Assembly (NCBI RefSeq): GCF_902830275.1
Contig: NZ_CADESW010000036.1
Span: 1-40,864, forward strand
From: Burkholderia stagnalis
Lineage (GTDB): Bacteria; Pseudomonadota; Gammaproteobacteria; Burkholderiales; Burkholderiaceae
DNA: 40,864 nt
Direction: 5' to 3'
Within the stretch, counting starts at the first letter, position 1, and each line of letters begins with the position of its first letter. A program made the translations under genes and the position numbers. The notes under the pieces were generated by a model. That model searched no databases and had not been told where the DNA came from. It worked only from the letters and a program-made list of their open reading frames with translations. Shown here one piece after another: positions 8,867-16,183 of the stretch.

Positions 8867-8968
8867 GGCGTTCTCCATGCAAAGAAATCGAACGGCGCGC
8901 CGCGCGCCGCCATCATCTGCATGACTAAGCATCGTGCAGCGGGGCGAACGCGGCGCGCACCCTGCCTG

Positions 8969-10132
8969 TCAGACGGCGTTGATCCGGTAGATCGGGAAAT
9001 ACGTCTGGATCTTCCCGTTCAGGTAGTCGGCCGCCAGCTTCGGCACCTCGTCGAAATCGAAGATCTCGGTCGGCTCCTGGCCGATCCAGCCGGTCGATTC
9101 CTGGAAGTCGCGGATCGTGATGCTGTCGTCGTAGCGCCATGCGTGCGTATGGATGTGCAGGCGGCGGTTGATGCATTCCGTCGCGCGCAGGTTCCACAGG
9201 CGCATGCCGGTCTTCCAGCCGACCGTCGTCACGATGCCGGTGCGGCCGACCACGCGCATCGTCGCGCGATACAGCGCGCCGCCGAGGTTGTCGAGGAAGA
9301 TCGCGACGCCGCGCCCGCCGCTCAGCTCGGCGATCGTCTCCGCGAACACGCGCTCCGACTCGCGGTAGCTTGCCTGGTACTCGGGATCGCTCTTGTAGCG
9401 TGCGTCGTCGTACGCGAGGTTCGGGAACTTGCGGCGGTCGACCGGCGTGATGCCGAGCTTCGCGAGCTCCTCGAGGCGGCGGTCGTTGCTCGCCGTCATC
9501 GCGACGCGAAAGCCCTCGCGCTTCGCGAGCTGCAGCTCGGCGAGCGTCGTGCCGCCGCCCCAGCCGAACACCAGGTAGTCGGCCGGGTCGACGTCCGGCA
9601 ACTGCGAGCGCCAGCACGCCGACGCCACCTTCCAGTTGTCCCACGCGGTGAAGTAGCGGCCGTAGGTCGCCCATTGCAGCAGCGAATGGCGGCTGTCGGT
9701 CGGCACCGGCACGAGGTTGTCGGCGCGCATCTTCGTGCGCTGCGCCATCACGCCTATCGTGCCCGGCGCATCGTACGCGTAGACGAGTTCCGCGAACCCG
9801 TATTCGTCGCGCTTGCCGAACGGCATCACCATGCAGATCTCGCCTTCCGTCAGCGACGTCACGCCGCTGCCGCGCTCCGCGATCCGCACCAGCGCGCCGT
9901 TGCCGAGCACGATCTTGTCCTCGCGGCGCTGGCGGCAGATGTCGACCGGGTTGCGCGACAGCGCATGGTCGAGGTTCGCTTCCCACGATCCGTACAGCGG
10001 CTCGACGAGCACCTCGTCGGCGGCCAGGTCGGCAAACTCGAAGGTTTCGCGCCGCAGCTCGCCCGCGACGGGCGCGTGCTGCTTGCCCGGTTCCGGTCCT
10101 GCGTAAAGCACCCATGCATCGGTCTTGATCAT
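8969..10132 (-). CDS. MDR-superfamily alcohol dehydrogenase/enoyl reductase-like protein
   Basis: Medium-chain dehydrogenase/reductase fold, 387 residues. The C-terminal half shows a Rossmann segment YLVFGWGGGTTLAELQLAK and RGVAIFLDNLGGALY, where the nucleotide cofactor should bind. The N-terminal catalytic domain reads LVEPLYGSWEANLDHALSRNP and lacks the Cys/His pair of classical zinc alcohol dehydrogenases, so a zinc-independent quinone- or enoyl-type reduction is more likely than alcohol oxidation. The start at 10132 is chosen because GAGGA sits six bases upstream; an ATG two codons earlier is too close to it. It lies between the isochorismatase-like gene (50 bp) and the CoA-transferase (about 100 bp), presumably in the same transcript. 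Confidence 0.82.
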   Translation of the reverse strand: MIKTDAWVLYAGPEPGKQHAPVAGELRRETFEFADLAADEVLVEPLYGSWEANLDHALSRNPVDICRQRREDKIVLGNGALVRIAERGSGVTSLTEGEICMVMPFGKRDEYGFAELVYAYDAPGTIGVMAQRTKMRADNLVPVPTDSRHSLLQWATYGRYFTAWDNWKVASACWRSQLPDVDPADYLVFGWGGGTTLAELQLAKREGFRVAMTASNDRRLEELAKLGITPVDRRKFPNLAYDDARYKSDPEYQASYRESERVFAETIAELSGGRGVAIFLDNLGGALYRATMRVVGRTGIVTTVGWKTGMRLWNLRATECINRRLHIHTHAWRYDDSITIRDFQESTGWIGQEPTEIFDFDEVPKLAADYLNGKIQTYFPIYRINAV

Positions 10133-10182
10133 CGTCATTCCTCGGTTAATGACTAGGTGGCATGCCGAACGGTTCGCGCCGC

Positions 10183-10770
10183 TCAGCGCGCCAGGGCCTG
10201 CTCCAGTGCCGCCTCCACGTCGGCCGCTGCGGCGACCTGCCCGAGCTTCGGGAAGATCTGCGTCAGCGCGAAGTGCTGCGCGTCGGTCGACGACGTGCTC
10301 ACCGCGTCGCTGACGACGACGACGTTGTAGTTGTTCTCGTAAGCCTGGCGCGCCGTCGATTCGACGCCGATGTTGGTCGCGATGCCCGTCAGCACGACAT
10401 CGGTGACGCCGCGGCGGCGCAGCTGCACGTCCAGGTCGGTGCCGGTGAACGCGCCCCACTGGTGCTTCGTCACGACGATGTCGGACGGCTGCACGCCGAG
10501 CGCCGGCGCGAACGCGCTCCAGTTCGGGTCGAGATTCGGCGGCGCCGACGGCGCGTCGGTCTTCACCTTCAATGCCACGCCGCCGTCCGGCTGGTAGCTC
10601 GTGTGCACGTAGATCACGGGCAGCTGCAGCGCGCGGAACGCGGTGGCGAGCTGCACCGTCGTGGCCACCACCTGCGCGCCGGTGTAGGGCACGACCGGCA
10701 GCGACACGATGCCGTTCTGCAGGTCGATCGCCACCAGGGCAACCGTGCGGTTGAGCGTCGGAATGGACAT
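10183..10770 (-). CDS. Isochorismatase-family hydrolase, YecD-like
   Basis: Alpha/beta cysteine-hydrolase fold of the isochorismatase superfamily, 195 residues. The catalytic Asp (D16, VAIDLQNG) and Lys (K102, VVTKHQWGAF) are present. The position usually held by the nucleophilic Cys is Gly135 in TGIATNIGVESTARQAYE. This is the same signature I recall for Escherichia coli YecD and its relatives, so it is a subfamily trait rather than a random lesion. The chemistry is therefore uncertain. The gene starts 10 bp after the MFS transporter gene and precedes the dehydrogenase by 50 bp, so it belongs to the catabolic transcript. An amide- or ester-opening role would fit the neighbours but is inference. 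Confidence 0.87.
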   Translation of the reverse strand: MSIPTLNRTVALVAIDLQNGIVSLPVVPYTGAQVVATTVQLATAFRALQLPVIYVHTSYQPDGGVALKVKTDAPSAPPNLDPNWSAFAPALGVQPSDIVVTKHQWGAFTGTDLDVQLRRRGVTDVVLTGIATNIGVESTARQAYENNYNVVVVSDAVSTSSTDAQHFALTQIFPKLGQVAAAADVEAALEQALAR

Positions 10771-10780
10771 GTCGAAAGCC

Positions 10781-12253
10781 TCACTTTTGTTGTGGAACGG
10801 AAGAAGATGTGGCGCCGTCGAGATGCCGGCTCGACGCCGCGTTGAGCAGCAGCAGCACGCTGATCACGGCCAGCACGATGGCCAGTTCGCGCAAGCCGCG
10901 ATCGCTCGCCGGATGGCCGAGCGCGAGGCCGACCAGCGCGAACGACAGGCTGCCGCCGACGTACTGCGCGGTGCGGTACAGCCCCGACGCGGTGCCGATC
11001 CGGTCGTGCGGCGCGCTCTGGTAGAGCGTCGCCTGGTTGCCGAGGTTGTTGAAGCCGTTCGGCACGCCGAACACGATCGACAGCAGCACGATCGACCAGA
11101 CCGGCAGGCTGCTGGTCATCAGGCTCATCACGACGCTGCCGACGCACAGCATCGCGGAGCCGATGATCAGCACCGGCCGCGAGCCGCGGCGGTGCGCGAT
11201 GCGGGTCGCGAGCATCGTCGCCACCGTGCCGATGCCGGCGATCGGCAGCATCACGAGGCCCGCGTCGGCCGCCGACAGGCGCTTCGCCTCCTGCAGCCAC
11301 ATCGGCAGCGCGTAGAAGATCGCGTAGAACACCGCGTAGGTGCCGATGCAGCGCAGGTAGGTGCCGAGCAGCGCGCGGTTGTCGGCCAGCATGCGGATGT
11401 CGATCAGCGGCGTCGCGGCCTGCCGCTCGCGATGGATCAGCAGCGGACACAGCACGAGCGTCGCGGCGAGCAGCGGCCAGTCGGGCTCGCGCGACACCGA
11501 CTGCAGGAACAGCAGCAGGCTCGCGAGCGTCAGCACGAACAGCGCGACGCCGGGCAGATCCAGTTCTCGCAGCGTGGCCCGCAGCGTGCGGTGCGCGGAT
11601 GCGCCGCGCCACGCGGGGTCGGCCGGGATCCACAGCCACGCGAGCAGGAACGCGGCCAGCACGATCGGCACGTTGATCCAGAAGATCGCGCGCCAGCCCG
11701 CGAACTGCACGAGCGCGCCGCCGAGCGGCGGCCCGAACGCGACGGCCACCTGCGCCGCGACCGAGATCGCACCGAGGCCGCCCGTCGGCGTCGCACCGTT
11801 CGCATGCTGCTGCGACCACGCGCGAATCATCGCCATGCCGGCCGGATATGCGGCCGACGTGCCGAGGCCGAGCGCGACGCGCGATGCGATCAGCCAGCCG
11901 AGCGTCGGCGCGAACGGCGCGAGCGCCGACGCGGCCAGCACGATCGCGAGGCCGATGCAGAAGATCCGCTTCGCGCCGAAGCGGTCGGCGAGCCGCCCCA
12001 TCGTCGGCTGGCCGACGGCCGTCGCGAGATACAGGCCCGACACGAGCCACATCGTGTCGATGCGCGCATGCGCCGCGCCGGCCGGCGCGAATGCCTGCTG
12101 GATGCTGACGAGCGCCACCGCGATCATCGACGAGTTCAGCGCGTTCAGCAGCGTGCCGAGCACGATCGGGCCCACCAGCCGCGCGGGCAGGCGCGGGCCG
12201 GCCGAAGGGGCCGGTTGGGTCGCATGCTCGCGTCGATCGGGTGTCGTTTTCAT
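10781..12253 (-). CDS. MFS transporter, DHA2-type (14 TM)
   Basis: Inner-membrane major facilitator of the drug:H+ antiporter-2 type, 490 residues with about 14 hydrophobic segments. The loop 2-3 signature is GRLADRFGAKR, and the N-terminal helix 1 region reads LLNALNSSMIAVAL, close to the D/N-S-T pattern of DHA2 proteins. An intracellular N-terminal tail of about 27 residues precedes helix 1. It is the first gene of the minus-strand catabolic series and is spaced 10 bp from the hydrolase gene. It could take up the pathway substrate or export a toxic intermediate; sequence alone does not settle direction. A short palindrome (12307-12318) lies upstream. Confidence 0.9.
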   Translation of the reverse strand: MKTTPDRREHATQPAPSAGPRLPARLVGPIVLGTLLNALNSSMIAVALVSIQQAFAPAGAAHARIDTMWLVSGLYLATAVGQPTMGRLADRFGAKRIFCIGLAIVLAASALAPFAPTLGWLIASRVALGLGTSAAYPAGMAMIRAWSQQHANGATPTGGLGAISVAAQVAVAFGPPLGGALVQFAGWRAIFWINVPIVLAAFLLAWLWIPADPAWRGASAHRTLRATLRELDLPGVALFVLTLASLLLFLQSVSREPDWPLLAATLVLCPLLIHRERQAATPLIDIRMLADNRALLGTYLRCIGTYAVFYAIFYALPMWLQEAKRLSAADAGLVMLPIAGIGTVATMLATRIAHRRGSRPVLIIGSAMLCVGSVVMSLMTSSLPVWSIVLLSIVFGVPNGFNNLGNQATLYQSAPHDRIGTASGLYRTAQYVGGSLSFALVGLALGHPASDRGLRELAIVLAVISVLLLLNAASSRHLDGATSSSVPQQK

Positions 12254-12795
12254 GGCGTCGTCGTGTAAGGGATGTGCAACATGATTCGCGTGGTTCGCTG
12301 AATTTCGAACGTGCGTTCACCTTACCGTTTCGATTGCGTCGGATGAAATGGATTGTTGCGATGCACACATTCGTCGCTTGAATGCCGCGCATGCGGCGTG
12401 GCGTGACCGATGCGGCGCGGCAGCTTGCGAGCGGCATCGCCGCCTGCCGCGCCAGCCTTGCCCGGCAGGCGAATCGGCGCAGCGCGGCGGCCTGTGCGAA
12501 CGCCATGCGGGCTGCCGCGCATGAAGTGCGAATAACACCCTGGATGACAGTTTTATGCCGCAGTGCGATGCCGCATCAGAGGGGGTGCTCTAGCGGATGC
12601 CGCGATGCACCGGATAGCGCCTGCTGCGTTGCCGCGATGAAACGCTTTCGACTTGCCCGCAGCGCCGCACGCGCGCAATCGCCGCGCGGACGGGCATGGC
12701 GCGTTTCATGCATATCGCGATCCGATTCACCGGCCTGCACGTGCGCCGGCCGCCACGCCCCGTCGCGCGTCCGCCTCCGTCCGAAGGAGTGAACC
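12254..12795. promoter_or_regulatory. Divergent intergenic region, MFS operon / HAF gene
   Basis: This 542-bp gap separates the leftward catabolic series from the rightward HAF gene. Near the MFS start it holds the imperfect palindrome gaacgtgcgttc (12307-12318), a possible operator. An AAGGAG ribosome site (12784-12789) serves the HAF gene. Open frames within the gap have Arg/Ala/Cys-rich translations typical of noncoding frames in GC-rich DNA, and I do not call a gene here. Confidence 0.5.
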
Positions 12796-13869
12796 ATGTC
12801 TCTCGCATGCAAGGGTTTCGCCCATGGATACAGCATCTCCCGCGCCGTAACGATGTTCGCCCTGCTCTCGTTCCATGCGATCCAGCCTGCCGCCGCGCAG
12901 ACGCTCGCGATCCAGGATCTCGGCACGCTGCCCGGCGGCGCATACAGCTCGGCCACCGCGATCAACAACAGCGGCCAGGTGGTCGGGCGGGCGTCGATCG
13001 CGCCGGACGGGGTGGTCATCCACGCGTTCCTGTACCGGCAAGGCGCGATGATCGACCTCGGCACCCTGCCGGGCGGCGACGTCAGCCTTGCATACGGGAT
13101 CAACGAGCGCGGGCAGGTGGTCGGCAGCGGCGACGCGGGCCCGAGCACCGTGTCGCGCCAGCCGTCGCACGCATTCCTGTACGACGGCGGCCTGATGACG
13201 GATCTCGGCTTCCCGCCGGACTTCTTCGCGAGCGACGCCGCCGGCATCAACCAGCACGGCCGCGGGCAAGTGGTCGGCACCCTGTACAACGGGCCGCACG
13301 GCGAAGGCCATGCCTACGTGTACGACAACGGACACTTCAGCGACCTCGGCTCGCTGCCGGGCTACTTCGACAGCAGCGCGACGGCGATCAACAACCGCGG
13401 GCAGGTGGTCGGCACGGCCGGGCGCGGCGCGCACATTCACGAGCCGCCCCATGCGTTCCTGTACGACAAGGGCGTGATGACCGATCTCGGCACGCTCCCG
13501 GGCGGCAAGTACAGCTATGCGAACGCGATCAACGATCGCGGCCAGGTGGTGGGCGACGCGACCGTCGCGAGCGGCAGCACCCACGCGTTCCTGTACCAGC
13601 GCGGCACGATGATCGATCTCGGCACGCTGCCGGGCGGCAGCTACAGCTCGGCAACCGGGATCAACAACCGCGGGCAGGTGGTCGGCTTCGCGGATACCGC
13701 CGACGGGGACATGCATGCGATCCTGATCGAGAACGGCGTGATGACCGATCTCGGCACGCTGCCCGGCGGCCATCGCAGCCAGGCGGCCGGGATCAACGAA
13801 CTCGGCCAGGTGGTGGGCGAAGCCACGACGTCGACCGGTGCGACGCACGCGGTGATGTGGAGCCGGTAG
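12796..13869 (+). CDS. Secreted HAF-repeat protein, seven repeats
   Basis: Product of 357 residues with a signal peptide of about 34 residues (hydrophobic stretch, then PAAAQ) followed by seven consecutive HAF-type repeats of 42-49 residues. Each repeat starts DLGTLPGG or a variant, continues with GINxxGQVVG and ends HAFLYxxGxM. The third repeat (DLGFPPDFF) and the last (HAVMWSR, cut short) are most divergent. Seven repeats of this length are compatible with a seven-bladed beta-propeller. The domain is extracellular in most proteins; no function is known. AAGGAG lies six bases before the ATG. The TAG stop is supplied by the edge of an interspersed repeat. It is transcribed away from the catabolic operon and converges with the PhzF-like gene. 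Confidence 0.88.
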   Translation: MSLACKGFAHGYSISRAVTMFALLSFHAIQPAAAQTLAIQDLGTLPGGAYSSATAINNSGQVVGRASIAPDGVVIHAFLYRQGAMIDLGTLPGGDVSLAYGINERGQVVGSGDAGPSTVSRQPSHAFLYDGGLMTDLGFPPDFFASDAAGINQHGRGQVVGTLYNGPHGEGHAYVYDNGHFSDLGSLPGYFDSSATAINNRGQVVGTAGRGAHIHEPPHAFLYDKGVMTDLGTLPGGKYSYANAINDRGQVVGDATVASGSTHAFLYQRGTMIDLGTLPGGSYSSATGINNRGQVVGFADTADGDMHAILIENGVMTDLGTLPGGHRSQAAGINELGQVVGEATTSTGATHAVMWSR

Positions 13870-13902
13870 GGCCTGGTCACGCTAATAACGGGCTTGCGAA
13901 CG
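13868..13902 (+). repeat. Single diverged arm of the interspersed palindromic element
   Basis: The 35 bases from agggcctggtcacgctaata onward match the left arm of the element at 4117 with three differences. No inverted partner follows, so this is a solo arm or a decayed copy. As at the first site, its leading bases overlap a gene's TAG stop codon, here that of the HAF gene. A perfect short hairpin gtttggc-cga-gccaaac lies downstream at 13938-13954, without a T run. Confidence 0.75.
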
Positions 13903-13937
13903 TCCTGCCGGCTGCAGTGCAAGGAGCACGGAGCGCC

Positions 13938-13954
13938 GTTTGGCCGAGCCAAAC
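13938..13954. terminator. Candidate hairpin between convergent genes
   Basis: Perfect 7-bp inverted repeat with a 3-base loop in the short space between the convergent HAF and PhzF-like genes. There is no oligo-T tract, so intrinsic termination is only a possibility suggested by position. Confidence 0.35.
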
Positions 13955-13993
13955 AAGCGACGCGCGACGCCGCAATGCGGCCGGCCGGCGCGT

Positions 13994-14872
13994 TCAGTGC
14001 AACGCAGCGACGACGCCGGCGAGCGGCATCTCGCGCACGATCACGCACTCGCCCGCGACGCGCCGCGCCGAGCCCGTGCCGGCCGCCACGACGAGGCGCG
14101 CGTTCCCGCAATCCGGGCCGCCCTGGTCGATGACGACGTCGCCGGCCGCGGCCGCGAAGCCCGCGTGGCGCACCACGGTCGGCGCGATGCCGGCGGTGGC
14201 CATGTCCTCCTGCATGCCGCAGCGCAGCGGGAAGTGCCGCGCGACGAGACGCGGCGCCGCTGCGTCGCACACCGCGTAGACATAGAGGCCCGTCGTGTCG
14301 AGGCGCGTGCACAGCGCGTCGCGGCGTGCGGGGTCGAGCGCGATGTCGCGCAGCGCGGCCGCGTCGGGCAACGCGACGAACAGCTTGTCGCGCGGCGCGC
14401 CGACTGAGCGCGCGAGCGCTGCGCCGGCCGCGCGCAGCGCGTCCGGGTTGTGCAGGCCGAGCGCGGCCAGCGCGTCGACGAGCGCGTCGCCGTCGACAGG
14501 CTGCGAGCCGCCCGCTTCCTGCAGGTACGACCAGCGCCCGTGCGCATCCTGCTCGACGCGGATCGGTGCGCCGCCGACGTCGAACACCTGCGCGGCTGCG
14601 CCGCCGTCGCGCGCGGCGAGCCATGCGGCCGCGGCGAGCGTGCCGTGACCGCAGAACGCGATCTCGCCGCCCGGCGTGAAGAAGCGCAGGCCGCTTCCGC
14701 GCGGTGTCGCGTCGCGCCGGATCCAGGTGACTTCGCATTGCAGGCGGTCGGCCACAGCCGCGCACGCTTCGACGTCCACTCGTTCGTGCACGCCGGTTGC
14801 GAACACGATTGCGGCGTTGCCGCGTTGCCCGTTGATGCTGAATGCGTGAACCCGTGCGGCATGCGTGATCAT
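13994..14872 (-). CDS. PhzF family isomerase/epimerase
   Basis: Member of the PhzF/diaminopimelate-epimerase fold family, 292 residues from the chosen ATG (MITHAARVHAFSINGQRGNAAIV). The N-terminal GNAAIVF corresponds to the family GNPAAV motif. The family catalytic glutamate fits E47 in QCEVTWI, and FCGHGTLAAAAWL matches the GHATLA segment. The second half shows the diverged equivalent of the EDPATGSA region as QEDMATAGIA. PhzF itself isomerises trans-2,3-dihydro-3-hydroxyanthranilate, but most relatives have unknown substrates and no other phenazine genes occur here. An ATG 14 codons upstream is possible but gives a non-family extension. The gene lies alone, beside the AT-rich island. Confidence 0.83.
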   Translation of the reverse strand: MITHAARVHAFSINGQRGNAAIVFATGVHERVDVEACAAVADRLQCEVTWIRRDATPRGSGLRFFTPGGEIAFCGHGTLAAAAWLAARDGGAAAQVFDVGGAPIRVEQDAHGRWSYLQEAGGSQPVDGDALVDALAALGLHNPDALRAAGAALARSVGAPRDKLFVALPDAAALRDIALDPARRDALCTRLDTTGLYVYAVCDAAAPRLVARHFPLRCGMQEDMATAGIAPTVVRHAGFAAAAGDVVIDQGGPDCGNARLVVAAGTGSARRVAGECVIVREMPLAGVVAALH

Positions 14873-14990
14873 GTCGGGTGCCTTGTATCGGCAAGGGGGT
14901 TGAAAGGGTCGCATCGTCCGGCGATGCCGGGAACGGTCGTCGGTGGCCTGAAGCAGGCCTGATTATCGGCGCTTCGCGGATTCTCGGTGA

Positions 14991-15344
14991 ACCTGGGACA
15001 GGCTGTCGGCGATCGGCCAGAAGCGGCCGCTCGACCTCCGCGGCCAGTTCGTCGACAATGCAGCTGCGGAAGACGTCGAGCTCGGAGATATGGACAAAAA
15101 TCGAGAGTTTTTTCTGCCGTTCGGAATCGACCTTAGGGTTGAGGACGGTACCGCAAGTATCGAATCCGACTTGCCGGAGTCGCTTCCTAGTCATAGCGAC
15201 CCCGTCGAAAACGCGCGCATCGTTGGGGTCGTTGAAGGCGTCGAGCAATTGTTGCTTTCGCTGGCGCGTGTCGGTATCGATTTATCCAATCCACAGTTCG
15301 CGCAGGCAATCCATGACTGCGTAGCCAACTTGCAATCTGGCTGA
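14991..15344 (+). CDS. Small hypothetical protein, possibly 5'-truncated
   Basis: Not recognised. From ATG 15090 the frame encodes 84 residues, beginning MDKNREFFLPFGIDLRVE and ending in amphipathic helices (VEGVEQLLLSLARVGIDL, PQFAQAIHDCVANL). The frame stays open upstream to 14991, and that stretch translates to protein-like sequence (LRGQFVDNAAAEDVELGD) without an ATG, GTG or TTG. Either only the 15090 ATG is used, with GGAG rather close to it, or this is the tail of a longer gene whose start was lost when the island formed. Base composition is lower in GC than the flanking genes. No membrane segment or known motif is visible. Confidence 0.45.
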   Translation, partial: TWDRLSAIGQKRPLDLRGQFVDNAAAEDVELGDMDKNREFFLPFGIDLRVEDGTASIESDLPESLPSHSDPVENARIVGVVEGVEQLLLSLARVGIDLSNPQFAQAIHDCVANLQSG

Positions 15345-15436
15345 TCGGCAAACGGCCATGTCCGGCCACTTGGAGACGTTCGACAGCTCGGGCTGGATGG
15401 TTGACAATCGATCACCATTAACCACGCGGGGTGCTC

Positions 15437-15715
15437 ATGAACACTGATTGGCAGAGCTTGCGCAAAACTATGTATTCGGCCGAGCGGCCGCCGGAGTGGC
15501 CTGATGGTGTGCGCGCCATATCCATAGATGGGACGTCATTCATTGGGGTCCACACGGAAACTGGCGAATTGTATTGGGACGGCAAGAAAGTGGTTATTCA
15601 GAAGCCAGTCACCTTGGGGTCATTTGAACGCGCTCTTGCCATCTTGGCAGCAGTAGGCACCTTCGGCGTGTTCATTCTCGATTTGGGCCGATTGATGGGA
15701 TGGTGGAAAGGCTGA
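15437..15715 (+). CDS. Small predicted single-span membrane protein
   Basis: Not recognised; 92 residues from ATG 15437 (an in-frame GTG lies two codons upstream). Residues 1-60 are soluble with a Trp/Gly-containing, beta-prone stretch (ISIDGTSFIGVHTETGELYWDG). The C terminus is one hydrophobic helix (ALAILAAVGTFGVFILDLG) ending in WWKG. GC content and codon use resemble the island rather than the flanking core genes. It lies 92 bp after the 84-residue ORF on the same strand and 468 bp before the RelA/SpoT-like operon, so a link with that operon is not established. Confidence 0.5.
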   Translation: MNTDWQSLRKTMYSAERPPEWPDGVRAISIDGTSFIGVHTETGELYWDGKKVVIQKPVTLGSFERALAILAAVGTFGVFILDLGRLMGWWKG

Positions 15716-16183
15716 TATGGAGTGGGGTCACAGACGTGCCTTCAACGGCCAAGACTGAATGAGGTGAATGACTGCTTCGGGTGGCGCGCGCAGCCGATCG
15801 CAAACTCGTGCGGCTCAGGTTGCGCATGCTTCTTGCATGATGCAGCACGCGGTCGTCGACGGACGCTGATCCATACTTGCACCCGGACGTTTGAATGTCG
15901 GCTCCACCTCACGTGCTCCGTGCCCTGAGATTAAGAGGGGCGCTCCACAGCATACCTTGGTCATCAGACTGGCTCGGCCAAAATACGGCAGTTGATGGTA
16001 AATCAATTGAAAAATTCTAAAATTGGCAATCTGTCCCCAAATGACTGGGAAGCACTCTAGTTCTTTCCCTTATCTACGCAAAGAAAGAGGCATCAATCGA
16101 AGCCGATCTGCTACGCTAATTAATACGCCAGGAAAAAAGGTGGCAGAGTTGGATCTGCTCTGGGGCATCGGGGGAATTTTAGT
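15716..16183. other. AT-richer intergenic region upstream of the RelA/SpoT-like operon
   Basis: A stretch of 468 bp without a convincing gene; two short frames of 63-68 codons have no ribosome site or recognisable content. It contains a symmetric site ttgat-ggtaa-atcaa (15992-16006) and an A/T-rich run (16002-16025) that would suit a promoter or operator for the downstream pair. The words ggggtcacagacgtgcc (15724-15740) and ctgtccccaaat (16031-16042) look like remnants often seen around small transposase genes, but no transposase is present. Confidence 0.4.

Noticed and set aside
12382..12792. Plus-strand 136-codon ORF before the HAF gene
   Set aside because: Arg/Ala/Cys-rich translation without domain, start signal or hydrophobic core; more likely noncoding divergent promoter DNA.
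13994..14872. Phenazine biosynthesis locus
   Set aside because: Only a PhzF-like gene is present; the phzA/B, D, E and G genes are absent, and PhzF homologues are widespread outside phenazine producers.
15722..16060. Remnant of a small IS200-like or REP-associated transposase
   Set aside because: Only short words (ggggtcacagacg, ctgtccccaaat) recall such flanks; no transposase motif or hairpin ends are present.
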